Assembly: GCA_963752045.1 (NCBI GenBank)
Contig: CAVVWN010000015.1
Span: 80,582-144,581, forward strand
Origin: DATKDF01 sp963752045
GTDB lineage: Bacteria > Acidobacteriota > Vicinamibacteria > Vicinamibacterales > SCN-69-37
DNA: 64,000 nt
Reading direction: 5' to 3'
Under the pieces are notes generated by a model. It was not told the DNA's origin and did not search any database. It saw only the letters and a program-made list of their open reading frames with translations. A program made the translations under genes and the position numbers. Below are positions 14,978 to 24,284 of the stretch, piece by piece (the first letter of the stretch is position 1; every line of letters starts with the position of its first letter).

Positions 14978-16150
14978 ATGAGTTTGCTCCTCACATCACC
15001 CCGGTTGCCGCATCCGGTCGAGGCCCCGCTGTCACGGTGGGCGCGCGACCGGATGGAGGCGTTGTGCGCCAGGGCGGGCGTCCAGTTGGACGGTCCCAAC
15101 CCCTGGGACCCCCAGATCCATCGAGAGCGGGCGCTTTCGCGCATCCTGGTGTACGGCACGCTCGGCGCCGGCGAGTCGTACGTCGACGGTGACTGGGACT
15201 CGGACGCGCTGGATGAGATGACGGCGCGGCTCCTCGCGGCGGGTGCCGATCGGATGTTGACGCACCGGCCGTGGGAAGCCGCGCAGGTCGTCGCGGCGAA
15301 GCTGTTCAATCACCAGTCGGTGCGCCGGGCACAGGCGAGCGTCGCCGCCCACTACGACCTCGGGAACGACATGTACGCCGCCATGCTCGGCCCGACCATG
15401 ACCTACAGTTGCGCGTACTGGCGCGACGCCTCGACGCTCGATGCGGCGCAGGACGCCAAACACGAACTGATCGCCAGGAAGATCGGCCTCGAACCGGGCC
15501 ACCACGTGCTCGACATCGGCTGCGGCTGGGGCGCGTTCGCCCGGTTCGCGGCCGAGCGATACGGGGCGCGCGTCACCGGCGTGACGCTGTCGGCGGCACA
15601 GGCCGACGTGGCACGCGCGCGCTCGGCCGACCTGCCCGTCGAGATTCGCCTCCAGGACTACCGCGAGGTGACGGGCGCGTTCGATCGCATCGTGTCAGTC
15701 GGCATGTTCGAGCACGTCGGGCCACGCAACTACCGCACCTACTTCGACACCACCGCGCGGCTGCTCAAACCTGACGGGCTGCACCTCGTCCACACGATCG
15801 GCGGGCTCACCTCGATCGACGCACCGGATCCGTGGATCGACCGCTACATCTTCCCCAACGCGGTCCTGCCGTCGGCGGTCGAGCTCACCCGCGCCTTCGA
15901 GGGTCTGTTCGTCCTCGAGGACTGGCAGAACTTCGGCGCCGACTACGACCGGACCCTGATGGCGTGGCACCGGCGGCTCGCGCGCGCCTGGCCGGCCCTC
16001 GACGACCGATACGACACGCGCTTCCGGCGCCTGTGGCGGTACTACCTGCTCTCGTGCGCCGGCTCGTTCCGGGCACGGCACAACCAGCTCTGGCAGCTCG
16101 TCCTGTCGCCGACTGGCGTGCCGGGCGGGTACCGGAGACCGGATCTGTGA
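14978..16150 (+). CDS. cfa: cyclopropane-fatty-acyl-phospholipid synthase
   Basis: A 390-residue SAM-dependent enzyme that should methylenate double bonds of membrane phospholipid chains, a classic stationary-phase membrane change. After an N-terminal region (YGTLGAGESYVDGDWDSDAL) come ASVAAHYDLGNDMYAAMLGPTMTYSCAYW, the SAM-binding loop VLDIGCGWGAFARFAAERYGARVTGVTLS, and MFEHVGPRNYRTYFDTTARLLKPDGLHLVHTIGG. The C-terminal region (NFGADYDRTLMAWHRR...YYLLSCAGSFRARHNQLWQLVLSP) is typical of the family. It starts the operon cfa - lapA-like - hydrolase - archease - rtcB, whose gaps are at most 33 bp. Confidence 0.93.
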   Translation: MSLLLTSPRLPHPVEAPLSRWARDRMEALCARAGVQLDGPNPWDPQIHRERALSRILVYGTLGAGESYVDGDWDSDALDEMTARLLAAGADRMLTHRPWEAAQVVAAKLFNHQSVRRAQASVAAHYDLGNDMYAAMLGPTMTYSCAYWRDASTLDAAQDAKHELIARKIGLEPGHHVLDIGCGWGAFARFAAERYGARVTGVTLSAAQADVARARSADLPVEIRLQDYREVTGAFDRIVSVGMFEHVGPRNYRTYFDTTARLLKPDGLHLVHTIGGLTSIDAPDPWIDRYIFPNAVLPSAVELTRAFEGLFVLEDWQNFGADYDRTLMAWHRRLARAWPALDDRYDTRFRRLWRYYLLSCAGSFRARHNQLWQLVLSPTGVPGGYRRPDL

Positions 16151-16183
16151 CGCTGAGGAGGCCATCGCCTTCGGGAGGTTGAT

Positions 16184-16678
16184 ATGCGCATTCTGGGATG
16201 GTTGGTCATCATCGCCCTGGCGCTCGTGGCCGGGTTCGCGGCAATGAACTGGACGGCCTTCATGGCGCCCACCACGTTGTCGCTCGTCGCGTTCGACGTA
16301 TACGCGCCGCTCGGCGGCATCATGCTGGCGGCTCTCCTTGTGCTGACGCTTCTCGCGCTCGCGTTTGCCGCCTCGTGGCGGACATCGATGCTGCTCGAAT
16401 CCCGGCGCCTGACGCGCGAACTCCAGACCCAGCGCGAACTGGCTGACCGTGCCGAGGCGTCGCGTGTCGCCGAGCTCGGCGAGCGTCTCGAGGCCGCGAT
16501 TGGTGACCTGAAGGCGGCGAGCGAGGCCGTTCCCAAGTCGGTGCACGACCGGCTCGACGCGCTCGACGGGTCGCTGCGCCAGGCCATGGGCGCCGCCGTG
16601 AGCAACCTCTCTACCGCCATCGGCACCCTCAACGACAAGCTCGACAAGGCCATGCTCGAGCCGGCCGCGAGGTCGTGA
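16184..16678 (+). CDS. LapA-like (DUF1049) two-helix membrane protein with coiled coil
   Basis: A 164-residue protein. Two transmembrane helices (about 3-22 and 42-65) surround a short loop with NWTAFMAPTTLSLVAFDVYAPLG, the usual LapA/DUF1049 arrangement. The remaining 95 residues are highly charged and probably form a coiled coil (SRRLTRELQTQRELADRAEASRVAELGERLEAAIGDL...). LapA proteins help assemble lipopolysaccharide or act as membrane scaffolds, so a role with cfa in envelope remodelling is possible. RBS GGGAGG lies before ATG 16184, 33 bp after cfa. Confidence 0.7.
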   Translation: MRILGWLVIIALALVAGFAAMNWTAFMAPTTLSLVAFDVYAPLGGIMLAALLVLTLLALAFAASWRTSMLLESRRLTRELQTQRELADRAEASRVAELGERLEAAIGDLKAASEAVPKSVHDRLDALDGSLRQAMGAAVSNLSTAIGTLNDKLDKAMLEPAARS

Positions 16679-16709
16679 GCTCGAACCGAACAGGAAAAGG
16701 TCGTCGACC

Positions 16710-17444
16710 ATGCATGACGAACAACCGGAACCCCAGTCGCACTCGCTCCGATTGCCCGTGTCCGACGGGTGGCTGCACGCCGACATGGTTCTGCCGGCGG
16801 ATCCGACGGGACTCGTGGTCTTCGCCCATGGTAGCGGCAGCAGCCGTCACAGCCCGCGGAACCGCTACGTCGCCCGGACGCTCCAGGCGCGCGGACTCGC
16901 GACGGTCCTGGCCGACCTGCTGACCGAAGACGAGGAGGCGGTGGATCGGCAGCTGGGTCACCTGCGGTTCGACATCGCCCGGCTCGGACGCCGCACCATC
17001 GCGATCGTCGACTGGTTCGACCGCCAGCAGGACTTCGCGGACCTGCCGCTTGGGCTCTTCGGCGCGAGCACCGGGGCGGCGGCAGCGCTGGTGGCTGCGG
17101 CCGAACGGCCCGAGACGGTGTCGGCGGTGGTCTCGCGCGGCGGCCGGCCCGATCTGGCCGGCCCCGCGCTCGCCCGGGTGGTCGCGCCGACGCTGCTCCT
17201 CGTCGGAAGCCGTGACGAGCCGGTGATCGAGATGAACCGGGAAGCCCAGCGCCAGATGACGGCCGTGGCCCAGCTCGAAGTCGTGCCCGGCGCCACGCAC
17301 CTGTTCGAGGAACCCGGCACGCTCGAACTGGTGGCCGCCCGCGCCGGCGAGTGGTTCGAGCGCTACCTCGTGCCGCACCACTCGGCGCACCGCACGGCGG
17401 CGCGTGGCACGCACCCGTCCCTGTGGCATCGGCACCTGACGTGA
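16710..17444 (+). CDS. alpha/beta hydrolase of the dienelactone-hydrolase type
   Basis: A 244-residue cytoplasmic alpha/beta hydrolase. LVVFAHGSGSSRHSPRNRYVA is the oxyanion-hole HGSGSS segment. GLFGASTGAAAAL carries the nucleophile Ser in GxSxG. LLLVGSRDEPVIEM supplies the acid Asp and VPGATHLFEEPG the catalytic His, so the triad is complete. Substrate unknown. Homologues of this type occur fused to, or next to, phosphoribosyltransferases in stress regulons of other bacteria, for example the mycobacterial Rv0571c type; that comparison is from memory. The stop overlaps the archease start (GTGA), indicating coupled translation. Confidence 0.85.
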   Translation: MHDEQPEPQSHSLRLPVSDGWLHADMVLPADPTGLVVFAHGSGSSRHSPRNRYVARTLQARGLATVLADLLTEDEEAVDRQLGHLRFDIARLGRRTIAIVDWFDRQQDFADLPLGLFGASTGAAAALVAAAERPETVSAVVSRGGRPDLAGPALARVVAPTLLLVGSRDEPVIEMNREAQRQMTAVAQLEVVPGATHLFEEPGTLELVAARAGEWFERYLVPHHSAHRTAARGTHPSLWHRHLT

Positions 17445-17878
17445 GCCGTGCCGCCAGATGGGAACACTTCCCGCACGGCGCGGACATCGGCGTGCGCGGC
17501 ATCGGTCCGACCCGTGACACGGCATTCGAACAGGCCGCCCTCGCGCTCACGGCCGTCGTCTCTGACCCTGCGAGCGTGCGGGCCAGCACCGCAACACGGC
17601 TTCGCTGCGACGCGCCAGACCTGGCGCTGCTCTTCGTCGACTGGCTCAACGCGCTCGTGTACGAGATGGCCACGGCGCGATGTCTCTTCGGCCGATTCGA
17701 CGTGACCATCCGGGACGAGCCCGCCGGTTTCGCGCTCGACGCCGTCGCGCACGGAGAGCCGCTGAATCGAGCCCGGCACGAACCGGCGGTGGAGGTCAAA
17801 GGCGCGACCCACACCGAGCTTCGTGTCGCACAACTGGCCGACCGTCACTGGGTCGCCCAGTGCGTCGTCGACGTGTGA
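17441..17878 (+). CDS. archease
   Basis: A 145-residue archease, the co-factor that speeds guanylylation and multiple turnover of the RNA ligase RtcB. The conserved opening is WEHFPHGADIGVRGIGPT (His and Asp of the metal site). LLFVDWLNALVYEMATARCLFGRFDV is the family's central helix. EVKGATHTELRV and the end CVVDV (final metal-binding Asp) complete the pattern. The start is GTG 17441, overlapping the hydrolase stop. rtcB follows after 23 bp, the textbook archease-rtcB pairing. Confidence 0.9.
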   Translation: MSRAARWEHFPHGADIGVRGIGPTRDTAFEQAALALTAVVSDPASVRASTATRLRCDAPDLALLFVDWLNALVYEMATARCLFGRFDVTIRDEPAGFALDAVAHGEPLNRARHEPAVEVKGATHTELRVAQLADRHWVAQCVVDV

Positions 17879-17901
17879 CCGGCAGCTGAGGGAACCAGGC
17901 C

Positions 17902-19332
17902 ATGCATCGCTCCCGGCTCGTCAGCATCTCTGATACCGAGTGGCATATCGAGCCGCATGGCGCGATGCGCGTCCCCGGCATCATCTACGGCAGCGAACCG
18001 CTCGTCGCCGCCATGGACGACAAGGTGTTCGAGCAGGTGCAGAACGTGGCTACCCTGCCCGGCATCGTCCAGGCCTCGTACGCCATGCCCGACGCGCATT
18101 GGGGGTACGGCTTCCCGATTGGGGGCGTGGCCGCCTTCGACCCGGACGACGCCGGCGTGGTCTCGGCGGGCGGTGTGGGCTTCGACATCTCGTGCGGCGT
18201 GCGAACGCTCACCACCGGAATCACGGCCGACGAGCTCTCGCCTCGCAAGACGGTCCTGGCCGACGACCTCGCGCGGACCGTGCCCGCCGGTGTCGGCAGC
18301 GTCGGCACGCTGAGCCTCGATGCCGACGACATGGACGCGATGCTCCGCGGCGGAGCCCGTTGGGCGGTCGAGCGCGGGTACGGCGAACCGGCCGACCTCG
18401 GACGCATCGAGGAACGCGGCCGCGCCGAAGGGGCCGACCCGGGCGAGGTGTCGGACCGTGCGAAACGTCGGCAACGCGACGAGGTGGGCACGCTCGGGTC
18501 CGGCAATCACTACCTCGAGGTACAGCGCGTCACCGACATCTTCGACCGCAGCGTGGCCGCCGCGTTCGAGCTCGAGGTCAACCAGATTGTGGTCAGCATC
18601 CACTGCGGGTCGCGGGGGCTCGGCCATCAGATTGGCACGGAGTTCCTCAAGCGCATGGCGATCGAGGCGCCACGGCACGGGGTCACGCTGCCCGATCGCG
18701 AACTGGCCTGCGCGCCGATTCACTCGCCGCTCGGCCAGGCCTATCTGGGCGCCATGCGAGCGGCCATCAACTGCGCGCTGGCAAACCGGCAGGTCATCAC
18801 CCACCTGGTGCGCGGCGTCTTCAGCCATCGCGTACCGGAAGCCACGCTTCGGCTGCTCTACGACGTCTCGCACAACACGTGCAAGGTGGAGCGTCACGCG
18901 GTGGACGGACACGTGCGGCAGCTCTACGTCCACCGCAAGGGCGCGACACGCGCGTTCGGGCCGGGCCACCCGGACCTGCCGCCGGAGCTCGTGGCCGCCG
19001 GTCAGCCCGTGCTCATCGGCGGCACGATGGGCACCGCGTCCTACGTGCTCGTGGGAACGGCCGAGGGCCTCACCCGATCGTTCGGTTCATCCTGCCATGG
19101 AGCCGGACGAGCGATGAGCCGGCATCAGGCGGTCCGGCGGTGGCGCGGCCGGCAAGTCATCGACGAGCTGGCGCGCCGGGGCATCATCGTGCGCTCGCCG
19201 TCGTCGCGCGGCGTCGCCGAGGAAGCGCCCGGCGCCTACAAGGACGTCACGGCCGTCGTCGAGGCCGCCGACCGAGCGGGGCTGTCACGCATGGTGGCCA
19301 GGCTCGAACCGCTCATCACCGTCAAGGGATGA
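17902..19332 (+). CDS. rtcB: RNA-splicing ligase RtcB (3'-phosphate/2',3'-cyclic phosphate RNA ligase)
   Basis: A 476-residue GTP- and manganese-dependent RNA ligase. Metal and nucleotide ligands are visible in order: MPDAHWGYGFPIGG, GGVGFDISCGVR (Asp and Cys ligands), GSGNHYLEVQ, IHCGSRGLGHQIG, YDVSHNTCKVE, GGTMGTASYVLVG and SSCHGAGRAMSR. The last holds the His that carries the GMP intermediate. All key residues are present, so it should be active with the adjacent archease. Its role in bacteria is RNA repair after stress cleavage. The operon position behind cfa and a sigma-54 promoter is notable because E. coli rtcBA is also sigma-54 dependent (known fact). It ends tail-to-tail with the HhH gene, overlapping it by 48 bp. 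Confidence 0.93.
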   Translation: MHRSRLVSISDTEWHIEPHGAMRVPGIIYGSEPLVAAMDDKVFEQVQNVATLPGIVQASYAMPDAHWGYGFPIGGVAAFDPDDAGVVSAGGVGFDISCGVRTLTTGITADELSPRKTVLADDLARTVPAGVGSVGTLSLDADDMDAMLRGGARWAVERGYGEPADLGRIEERGRAEGADPGEVSDRAKRRQRDEVGTLGSGNHYLEVQRVTDIFDRSVAAAFELEVNQIVVSIHCGSRGLGHQIGTEFLKRMAIEAPRHGVTLPDRELACAPIHSPLGQAYLGAMRAAINCALANRQVITHLVRGVFSHRVPEATLRLLYDVSHNTCKVERHAVDGHVRQLYVHRKGATRAFGPGHPDLPPELVAAGQPVLIGGTMGTASYVLVGTAEGLTRSFGSSCHGAGRAMSRHQAVRRWRGRQVIDELARRGIIVRSPSSRGVAEEAPGAYKDVTAVVEAADRAGLSRMVARLEPLITVKG

Positions 19333-20190
19333 CACGATCTGCTCCTGCCGCCGCAGGCAGTCCTCTTCGCGCCCGCGGACGACGCGCTGGCCGCGAAGCG
19401 GACCGCTTCGGGCCGTCACCACCGTCCACTGGCCGTCGGCCGCATGGTCGTCGCGATAGATCACGACCCACTCGCGGGTTCGGCCAAGGCGGTGAGCCGT
19501 CGCCGTGTTCGAGAAGAGCGCGGTGTAATGATGATTGCCGCGGCTCGTGTGGAGCACCGGCAGCCAGCGGCGCCGCTCCGGGTTGAATCGTCTGGGCGCG
19601 ATCGTCGGCAGACGGCCGGCTTTGGCGGCCTCGCGGTACTCGCGGTCCACATCGAGCAGTTCGTCCACAGTGGGCGTGCGGACCTCGGGGGCTCCCGACG
19701 GCCGAATGCGGCTCAGCCGGCGCGAGACGACGGCACGCACGCCATCGATGCGCTTCGGACCGAACCCGGGCAGTGCGGCAAGCCGGCCGTCGTAGGCGGC
19801 CGCCTCGAGGTCCTCGAGCGTTTCGAGGCCGAGCTCGTCGTGCAACCGCTCGGCGAGCGTGCGGCCGATGCCAGGAACCGAGCGGAGCCGCCTGACCGGG
19901 TCGGCGTCACCGCGGAGCCGCTCGAGCATCGGCAGGTAGCCAAGGCGCACCATGTCGCGAATGGCGCGCGCCAGGCTCTCGCCGATGCCGGGCAGGCGCT
20001 CGAGTCCTTCCACGCCGTCCTGGGCCAGGATCTCGCTGACCGGCTGCTCGAGCCGGCGCAACGTCTCGGCAGCCTGCACGTACGCGCGCACGCGAAACGG
20101 GTTGGCGTTCTGTTCCCGCAGGATGGCGGCCACTTCGTCGAGGCGCGCCGCCACGTCCCGATTCACGCTTCCGCTACTGCTCGTCAGCAT
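19285..20190 (-). CDS. helix-hairpin-helix protein, PolX N-terminal-like without polymerase core
   Basis: About 301 residues from ATG 20190 (GTGAGG nine bases upstream); an ATG at 20199 is an alternative. The first 190 residues match the DNA polymerase X N-terminal region. They comprise VAARLDEVAAILREQNANPFRVRAYVQAAETL, LERLPGIGESLARAIRDMV, LRSVPGIGRTLAERLHDELGLETLEDLEAAA and LAALPGFGPKRIDGVRAVV, three HhH DNA-binding hairpins. No nucleotidyltransferase or PHP domain follows. The unrelated C-terminal half (RWLPVLHTSRGNHHYTALFSNTATAHRLGRTREWVVIYRDD) is seen in similar stand-alone proteins, of unknown function. The start lies at the stop of the glucan synthase, so it is probably third in the Usp - glucan synthase - HhH operon. 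Confidence 0.75.
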   Translation of the reverse strand: MLTSSSGSVNRDVAARLDEVAAILREQNANPFRVRAYVQAAETLRRLEQPVSEILAQDGVEGLERLPGIGESLARAIRDMVRLGYLPMLERLRGDADPVRRLRSVPGIGRTLAERLHDELGLETLEDLEAAAYDGRLAALPGFGPKRIDGVRAVVSRRLSRIRPSGAPEVRTPTVDELLDVDREYREAAKAGRLPTIAPRRFNPERRRWLPVLHTSRGNHHYTALFSNTATAHRLGRTREWVVIYRDDHAADGQWTVVTARSGPLRGQRVVRGREEDCLRRQEQIVSSLDGDERFEPGHHA

Positions 20191-20201
20191 GGCAGCCATC
20201 C

Positions 20202-23200
20202 TCACTCGCCCCCGAGCCGGATGGTCACGGTGCGTTCGCGCCCATCGGTCGGAAACGCCACGATCCCGAACGGCACGACCGTGCCGTCCACGCGAAGCTC
20301 GACCACGCCGCGCTCCACGCCATCCGGGTTCTCGATGGTGACCGCAAGCGATCCGGCCGGCCGCCGCAGCGTGGCACGAACCTGCCGCCAGTGCCGCGGC
20401 AGGCATGGTTCGAGAAGGAGACCGCCGTCGGCGGGACGCAATCCCAGGATCCGTTCGATTCCGAATCGCCACATCCATCCAGCCGACCCTGTGTACCAGG
20501 TCCAGCCGCCCCGTCCGGTGTGCGGGGTCACTCCAGCGATGTCAGCGGCGATCACATACGGCTCCACGCGGTACTGTTCGGCCGCCTCACGATCCCGGGC
20601 GTGCGTGATGGGATTGAGCAGATCGAAGATCTCTCCAGCCCGATCGCCACGGCCAAGCTCGGCGAACGCCCAACCGGTCCAGACCGCAGCGTGCGTGTAC
20701 TGCCCGCCGTTTTCCCGAATACCGGGCGGATAGGCCTTGATGTAGCCGGGGTCGCGGGGACCGTTGGCAAACGGCGGGTCGAGCAGCCGGACGAGGCGAT
20801 GCTCGCGGTCGACCAGGCGGCGCGCCGAAGACTCGAGCGCCAGGGCGGCATGCTCGGGCGAGCCGGCGCCCGACAGCACGGCCCACGACTGCGCGATTGC
20901 GTCGAGCTGACATTCCTCATTGGCCGCCGATCCCCACGGGCGGCCCCGGTCGTCGAAGGCGCGTCGGTACCATTCCCCGTCCCACGCGGCCTCGTCGACG
21001 GCCCGCGTGAGCTCGCGCGCCCGGCGGGTCCAGCGGTCGGCCAGATCGTCGGCATCGCGCCGGCGGCACAAGCCCGCGAACCGGTTCATGACGGTGATGG
21101 CAAACCAGGCCAGCCACACGCTTTCGCCGCGCCCGAGCCTGCCGACCCGATTCATGCCGTCGTTCCAGTCGCCGGCTCCCATGAGCGGCAGGCCGTTCGG
21201 CCCACGCGTGACGCCTCGCTCGAGCGCGCGCTCGCAGTGCTCGAAGAGGGTGCCGATCTGATCGCCGGCGCCAAAGACCGCGTACCGTTCCGCTTCGTCG
21301 CTGCCGAGCGGCCGGGCCGCCAGAAACGGCACCGGCTCGTCGAGCACCGAGTCGTCGCCCGTCGTCTCGACATAATGGGCCACGCCGTAGGGCAGCCACA
21401 ACAGATCGTCGGAGCATCGCGTCCGCACGCCGTGGCCAAGAGGCGGATGCCACCAGTGGAGGACGTCGCCCTCTTCGAACTGCCGGGCTGCGCATCGAAG
21501 GAGATGCGCGCGGCAGCGGTCGGGCTCGACGGCCACGAGCGCGAGCGCGTCCTGGAGCTGATCGCGGAATCCAATCGCGCCGCTCGACTGGTAGAAGCCG
21601 GTGCGGGCCAGCAGCCGCGAGACGATCGTCTGGTACAGCAGCCACCGGTTGAGCATCACGTTCGTCGCCCGGTCCGGCGTTTCCACCTCGATCGCGCCGA
21701 GGCGCTCGTCCCAGAACGTCGTCAGCCTGTTCCAGGCCTCGTCGACGGCGCCGGCCGCCTGGTAGCGAATCGACAGGTCAATGGCCTCCTGCCGCGTCGC
21801 GCCCTCGCCGAGGAGGAAGGCCACGGTCTCGTCCCCGTTCGGGTCGAGGTCCAGGTGCACCTGCAGCACGGCGGCCGCGTCATGGCCGGACTCGACGAGG
21901 CCCGACAGACCCCAGCGGCCGAGCGCCGCAGGCCGTTCGAGCGTGCCTTCGCGCCCGATGAACTCGCTGCGGTCCGCCGTCATGCCATGCGGCTCGTGCG
22001 TGGAAGCGAGGAAGGCGACGCGATCGGCGAACTCGGGCGTCCAGGGATTGCGCGCCAGCATGGCGCGCGCGTGCGCGTCGTACTCGGTGGCAATGAAGGC
22101 CCGCCCCTGCGGGCGGGAACTGCCGAGGGCCCACTCGACGAAGTAGGTCACCGTCACGCGCCTCGGACGGTCGAGCTGGTTGCGCACGCGCAGCCGGATG
22201 ATCTTCACCGGGTCGTCGGGCGGCACGAACACGCGGAGCTCCTGCAGCAGACCGTGGCTTCGCGTGTGCCAGGACGAGCAGCCGGCCCCGTGACGCACCT
22301 CGTGGTCCACAGGAGCGCCGCACGGCCGAGGTGTCGGCGTCCAGACCTCTGCGGTTTCCTCGTCGCGCAGGTAGCACACCTCGCTCGGCGGGTCAGAGAC
22401 GGGGTCGTTCGTCCATGGTGTCAGCCGATGCTCGCCGCTGTTGAGGCCCCAGGTGTAGCCGCCACCCGATTCGGTCACGAGCGTGCCAAAGCCGTCATTT
22501 GCCAGCACGTTCGACCACGGTGCCGGCGTCACCGCACCAGGTGCGAGACGAATGACGTACTCGCGGCCGTCCTCGGTGAATCCGCCGAAACCGTTGAAGA
22601 AGGCGAGTGGCTCGTGCGGCTCCCCCGGTGCCTCCGCCTCGGGACGCTCGGGATCGTATGCCGCGACGAACATCGGGGACACGGGCCGGTCGGCGTGGGC
22701 GAGGTCGAGTTGCTGCTCGAGCGGCGGTCCGCCCGCCTGGAGGATGACATGGGCCGCCACGTCGATCAGATGACGGCCAGCTTCGCCGATGTGGTCTCCA
22801 TGGAGGAGGTGCAGGCCGCCCCGCTCGCCAAGCTGTCTCCGCAGCCCCAACTCAGCGAGGAGGTCGCGCAACCGGCCGCCCACTTCTTCCTCATACCCGG
22901 ATGCGCCCTCGTGGAGAACCACGAGGTCGGCCACGAGTCCCCGTCGTGCCCACAGCGCATGCCCGGCGGCGAGCGTCCTGAGCACGTCGATCTCGTCGGC
23001 GCGCTGGAGTTTCACGAGCAGAATCGGCAGGTCACCGGACAATCCCATGCCCCACAGGTGCGGCTGTCCCAGTTGGTTCGTCGCCACGGCCTGCCGGTCA
23101 CAGCCCATCGCTCGATGCCGGTAGGCGAGCAGGGATCCGATGGTCTGGAGCGATTTGAGCTGCGCCGGGTCGATGCGCAGGCGGTCCACCTCACGGGCGG

Positions 23201-24284
23201 CCTCTGCCTGCGCGTCAGCCATCGCCCAGTCGAGCGCGCTCAGCGTCTGGTAGCGCTCGGCCAGCTCGACGACCGACTCGCGTGAACCGGCCGCTGCGGT
23301 CGCGAACCCCAGCCGGGCAGTCGCGTTCGCCGCAAGATCGACCGTCGCACGAAGCGCCATGATCGGATCCAGCGTGTACCCCTCCGATATCGGTTCCGAC
23401 CGCACGGCGAGGTCGTTCGCGCGATAGGTATGCAGCCGGCCCAGGAATGCGGCTCGGTCGGTTTCGAACCCGCCGAGCTCGGCTGACGGGTCGTCGCTAA
23501 CGAACCAGTGCAGCAACTCCGGAGGCCGCTCGGCGACCGAGCGCGGCCGGCGCGAACAGCGAATCCCGCGCACATCCGGCAGGTACTCCGTCTCGACGAA
23601 CAGACGGCTGAAGACCGGATGACGCTCGTGGTCGGCCGCGTGCGCCAGCACGACTTCGGCGCAGGTCGTGACGGTGAGTCGGCGGCGCCGACTCGCATCG
23701 TTCACGAGGGTCAGGCGCCGGATCTCGACGTCGTCGCCCGGAGCCACCGCGATCTCGAGACGCACGCCCAGGTCCGCATCGCGACGGTGCATTTCCACGA
23801 CGTGGGGCGCGAAGACGACATCGACGGCCTCGGGGGGCGCTCCGGCAGGCTGACGCGTCACCGACCACACGGCGCCGGTGTCCTCGTCGCGAATGTAGAT
23901 CCAGAAGCCGACGTCGTCCGTCGTCGGGTCGGCCGACCATCGCGTGAGATGAAAGTCGCGCCAGAGCAGGGTGCCCGCGCCCGAGTCGCTGATCCAGGAC
24001 GATAACCGTCCGTTGCCAATCAGCTGCATCTCGGGGAACCGGCCGCATCGCACCGGGGACCACGGCGCGACAGGGGCGGTGTGCGGGCGCGGAGCCGCGA
24101 GCGGCCGCTCGGTTCGCTCGGCGACAATCACCGCTTCGGTGGGGAGCTCGGTGGGCACACGCTCGTGAAGCAGGAGCGAGACGGCGCGCATGAGCGGGTT
24201 GGCCAATGTCCGCCGAACGAGCGCGTCACCGGAGAGCGTGTTGTCGATGGCGGCCAGGATCATGCCCTGGTGATGCGCCATGTA
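20202..24284 (-). CDS. intact C-terminal part of the glucan synthase (GH94-like phosphorylase domains)
   Basis: This long undisturbed open frame is the 3' part of the broken gene above. It starts with GMILAAIDNTLSGDALVRRTL and holds two related glycoside-phosphorylase-like halves. The second shows LANDGFGTLVTESGGGYTWGLNSGEHRLTPW, GFRDQLQDALAL, and the catalytic-acid segment GLPLMGAGDWNDGMNRVG. NEECQLDAIAQSWAVLSG, ENGGQYTHAAVWTGWAF and GGWTWYTGSAGWMWRF follow. In NdvB proteins this part trims or controls the length of periplasmic cyclic glucans. It has no start of its own, so as the sequence stands it would only be made if the upstream frameshifts are assembly errors. Confidence 0.7.
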   Translation of the reverse strand, partial: YMAHHQGMILAAIDNTLSGDALVRRTLANPLMRAVSLLLHERVPTELPTEAVIVAERTERPLAAPRPHTAPVAPWSPVRCGRFPEMQLIGNGRLSSWISDSGAGTLLWRDFHLTRWSADPTTDDVGFWIYIRDEDTGAVWSVTRQPAGAPPEAVDVVFAPHVVEMHRRDADLGVRLEIAVAPGDDVEIRRLTLVNDASRRRRLTVTTCAEVVLAHAADHERHPVFSRLFVETEYLPDVRGIRCSRRPRSVAERPPELLHWFVSDDPSAELGGFETDRAAFLGRLHTYRANDLAVRSEPISEGYTLDPIMALRATVDLAANATARLGFATAAAGSRESVVELAERYQTLSALDWAMADAQAEAAREVDRLRIDPAQLKSLQTIGSLLAYRHRAMGCDRQAVATNQLGQPHLWGMGLSGDLPILLVKLQRADEIDVLRTLAAGHALWARRGLVADLVVLHEGASGYEEEVGGRLRDLLAELGLRRQLGERGGLHLLHGDHIGEAGRHLIDVAAHVILQAGGPPLEQQLDLAHADRPVSPMFVAAYDPERPEAEAPGEPHEPLAFFNGFGGFTEDGREYVIRLAPGAVTPAPWSNVLANDGFGTLVTESGGGYTWGLNSGEHRLTPWTNDPVSDPPSEVCYLRDEETAEVWTPTPRPCGAPVDHEVRHGAGCSSWHTRSHGLLQELRVFVPPDDPVKIIRLRVRNQLDRPRRVTVTYFVEWALGSSRPQGRAFIATEYDAHARAMLARNPWTPEFADRVAFLASTHEPHGMTADRSEFIGREGTLERPAALGRWGLSGLVESGHDAAAVLQVHLDLDPNGDETVAFLLGEGATRQEAIDLSIRYQAAGAVDEAWNRLTTFWDERLGAIEVETPDRATNVMLNRWLLYQTIVSRLLARTGFYQSSGAIGFRDQLQDALALVAVEPDRCRAHLLRCAARQFEEGDVLHWWHPPLGHGVRTRCSDDLLWLPYGVAHYVETTGDDSVLDEPVPFLAARPLGSDEAERYAVFGAGDQIGTLFEHCERALERGVTRGPNGLPLMGAGDWNDGMNRVGRLGRGESVWLAWFAITVMNRFAGLCRRRDADDLADRWTRRARELTRAVDEAAWDGEWYRRAFDDRGRPWGSAANEECQLDAIAQSWAVLSGAGSPEHAALALESSARRLVDREHRLVRLLDPPFANGPRDPGYIKAYPPGIRENGGQYTHAAVWTGWAFAELGRGDRAGEIFDLLNPITHARDREAAEQYRVEPYVIAADIAGVTPHTGRGGWTWYTGSAGWMWRFGIERILGLRPADGGLLLEPCLPRHWRQVRATLRRPAGSLAVTIENPDGVERGVVELRVDGTVVPFGIVAFPTDGRERTVTIRLGGE

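Noticed and set aside
16042..17814. A 590-codon open frame on the minus strand
   Set aside because: Opposes the lapA-like, hydrolase and archease genes, all of which have clear motifs; no domain in this frame.
20391..23285. A 964-codon open frame on the plus strand
   Set aside because: Mirror of the glucan synthase C-terminal part; composition typical of antisense shadows.
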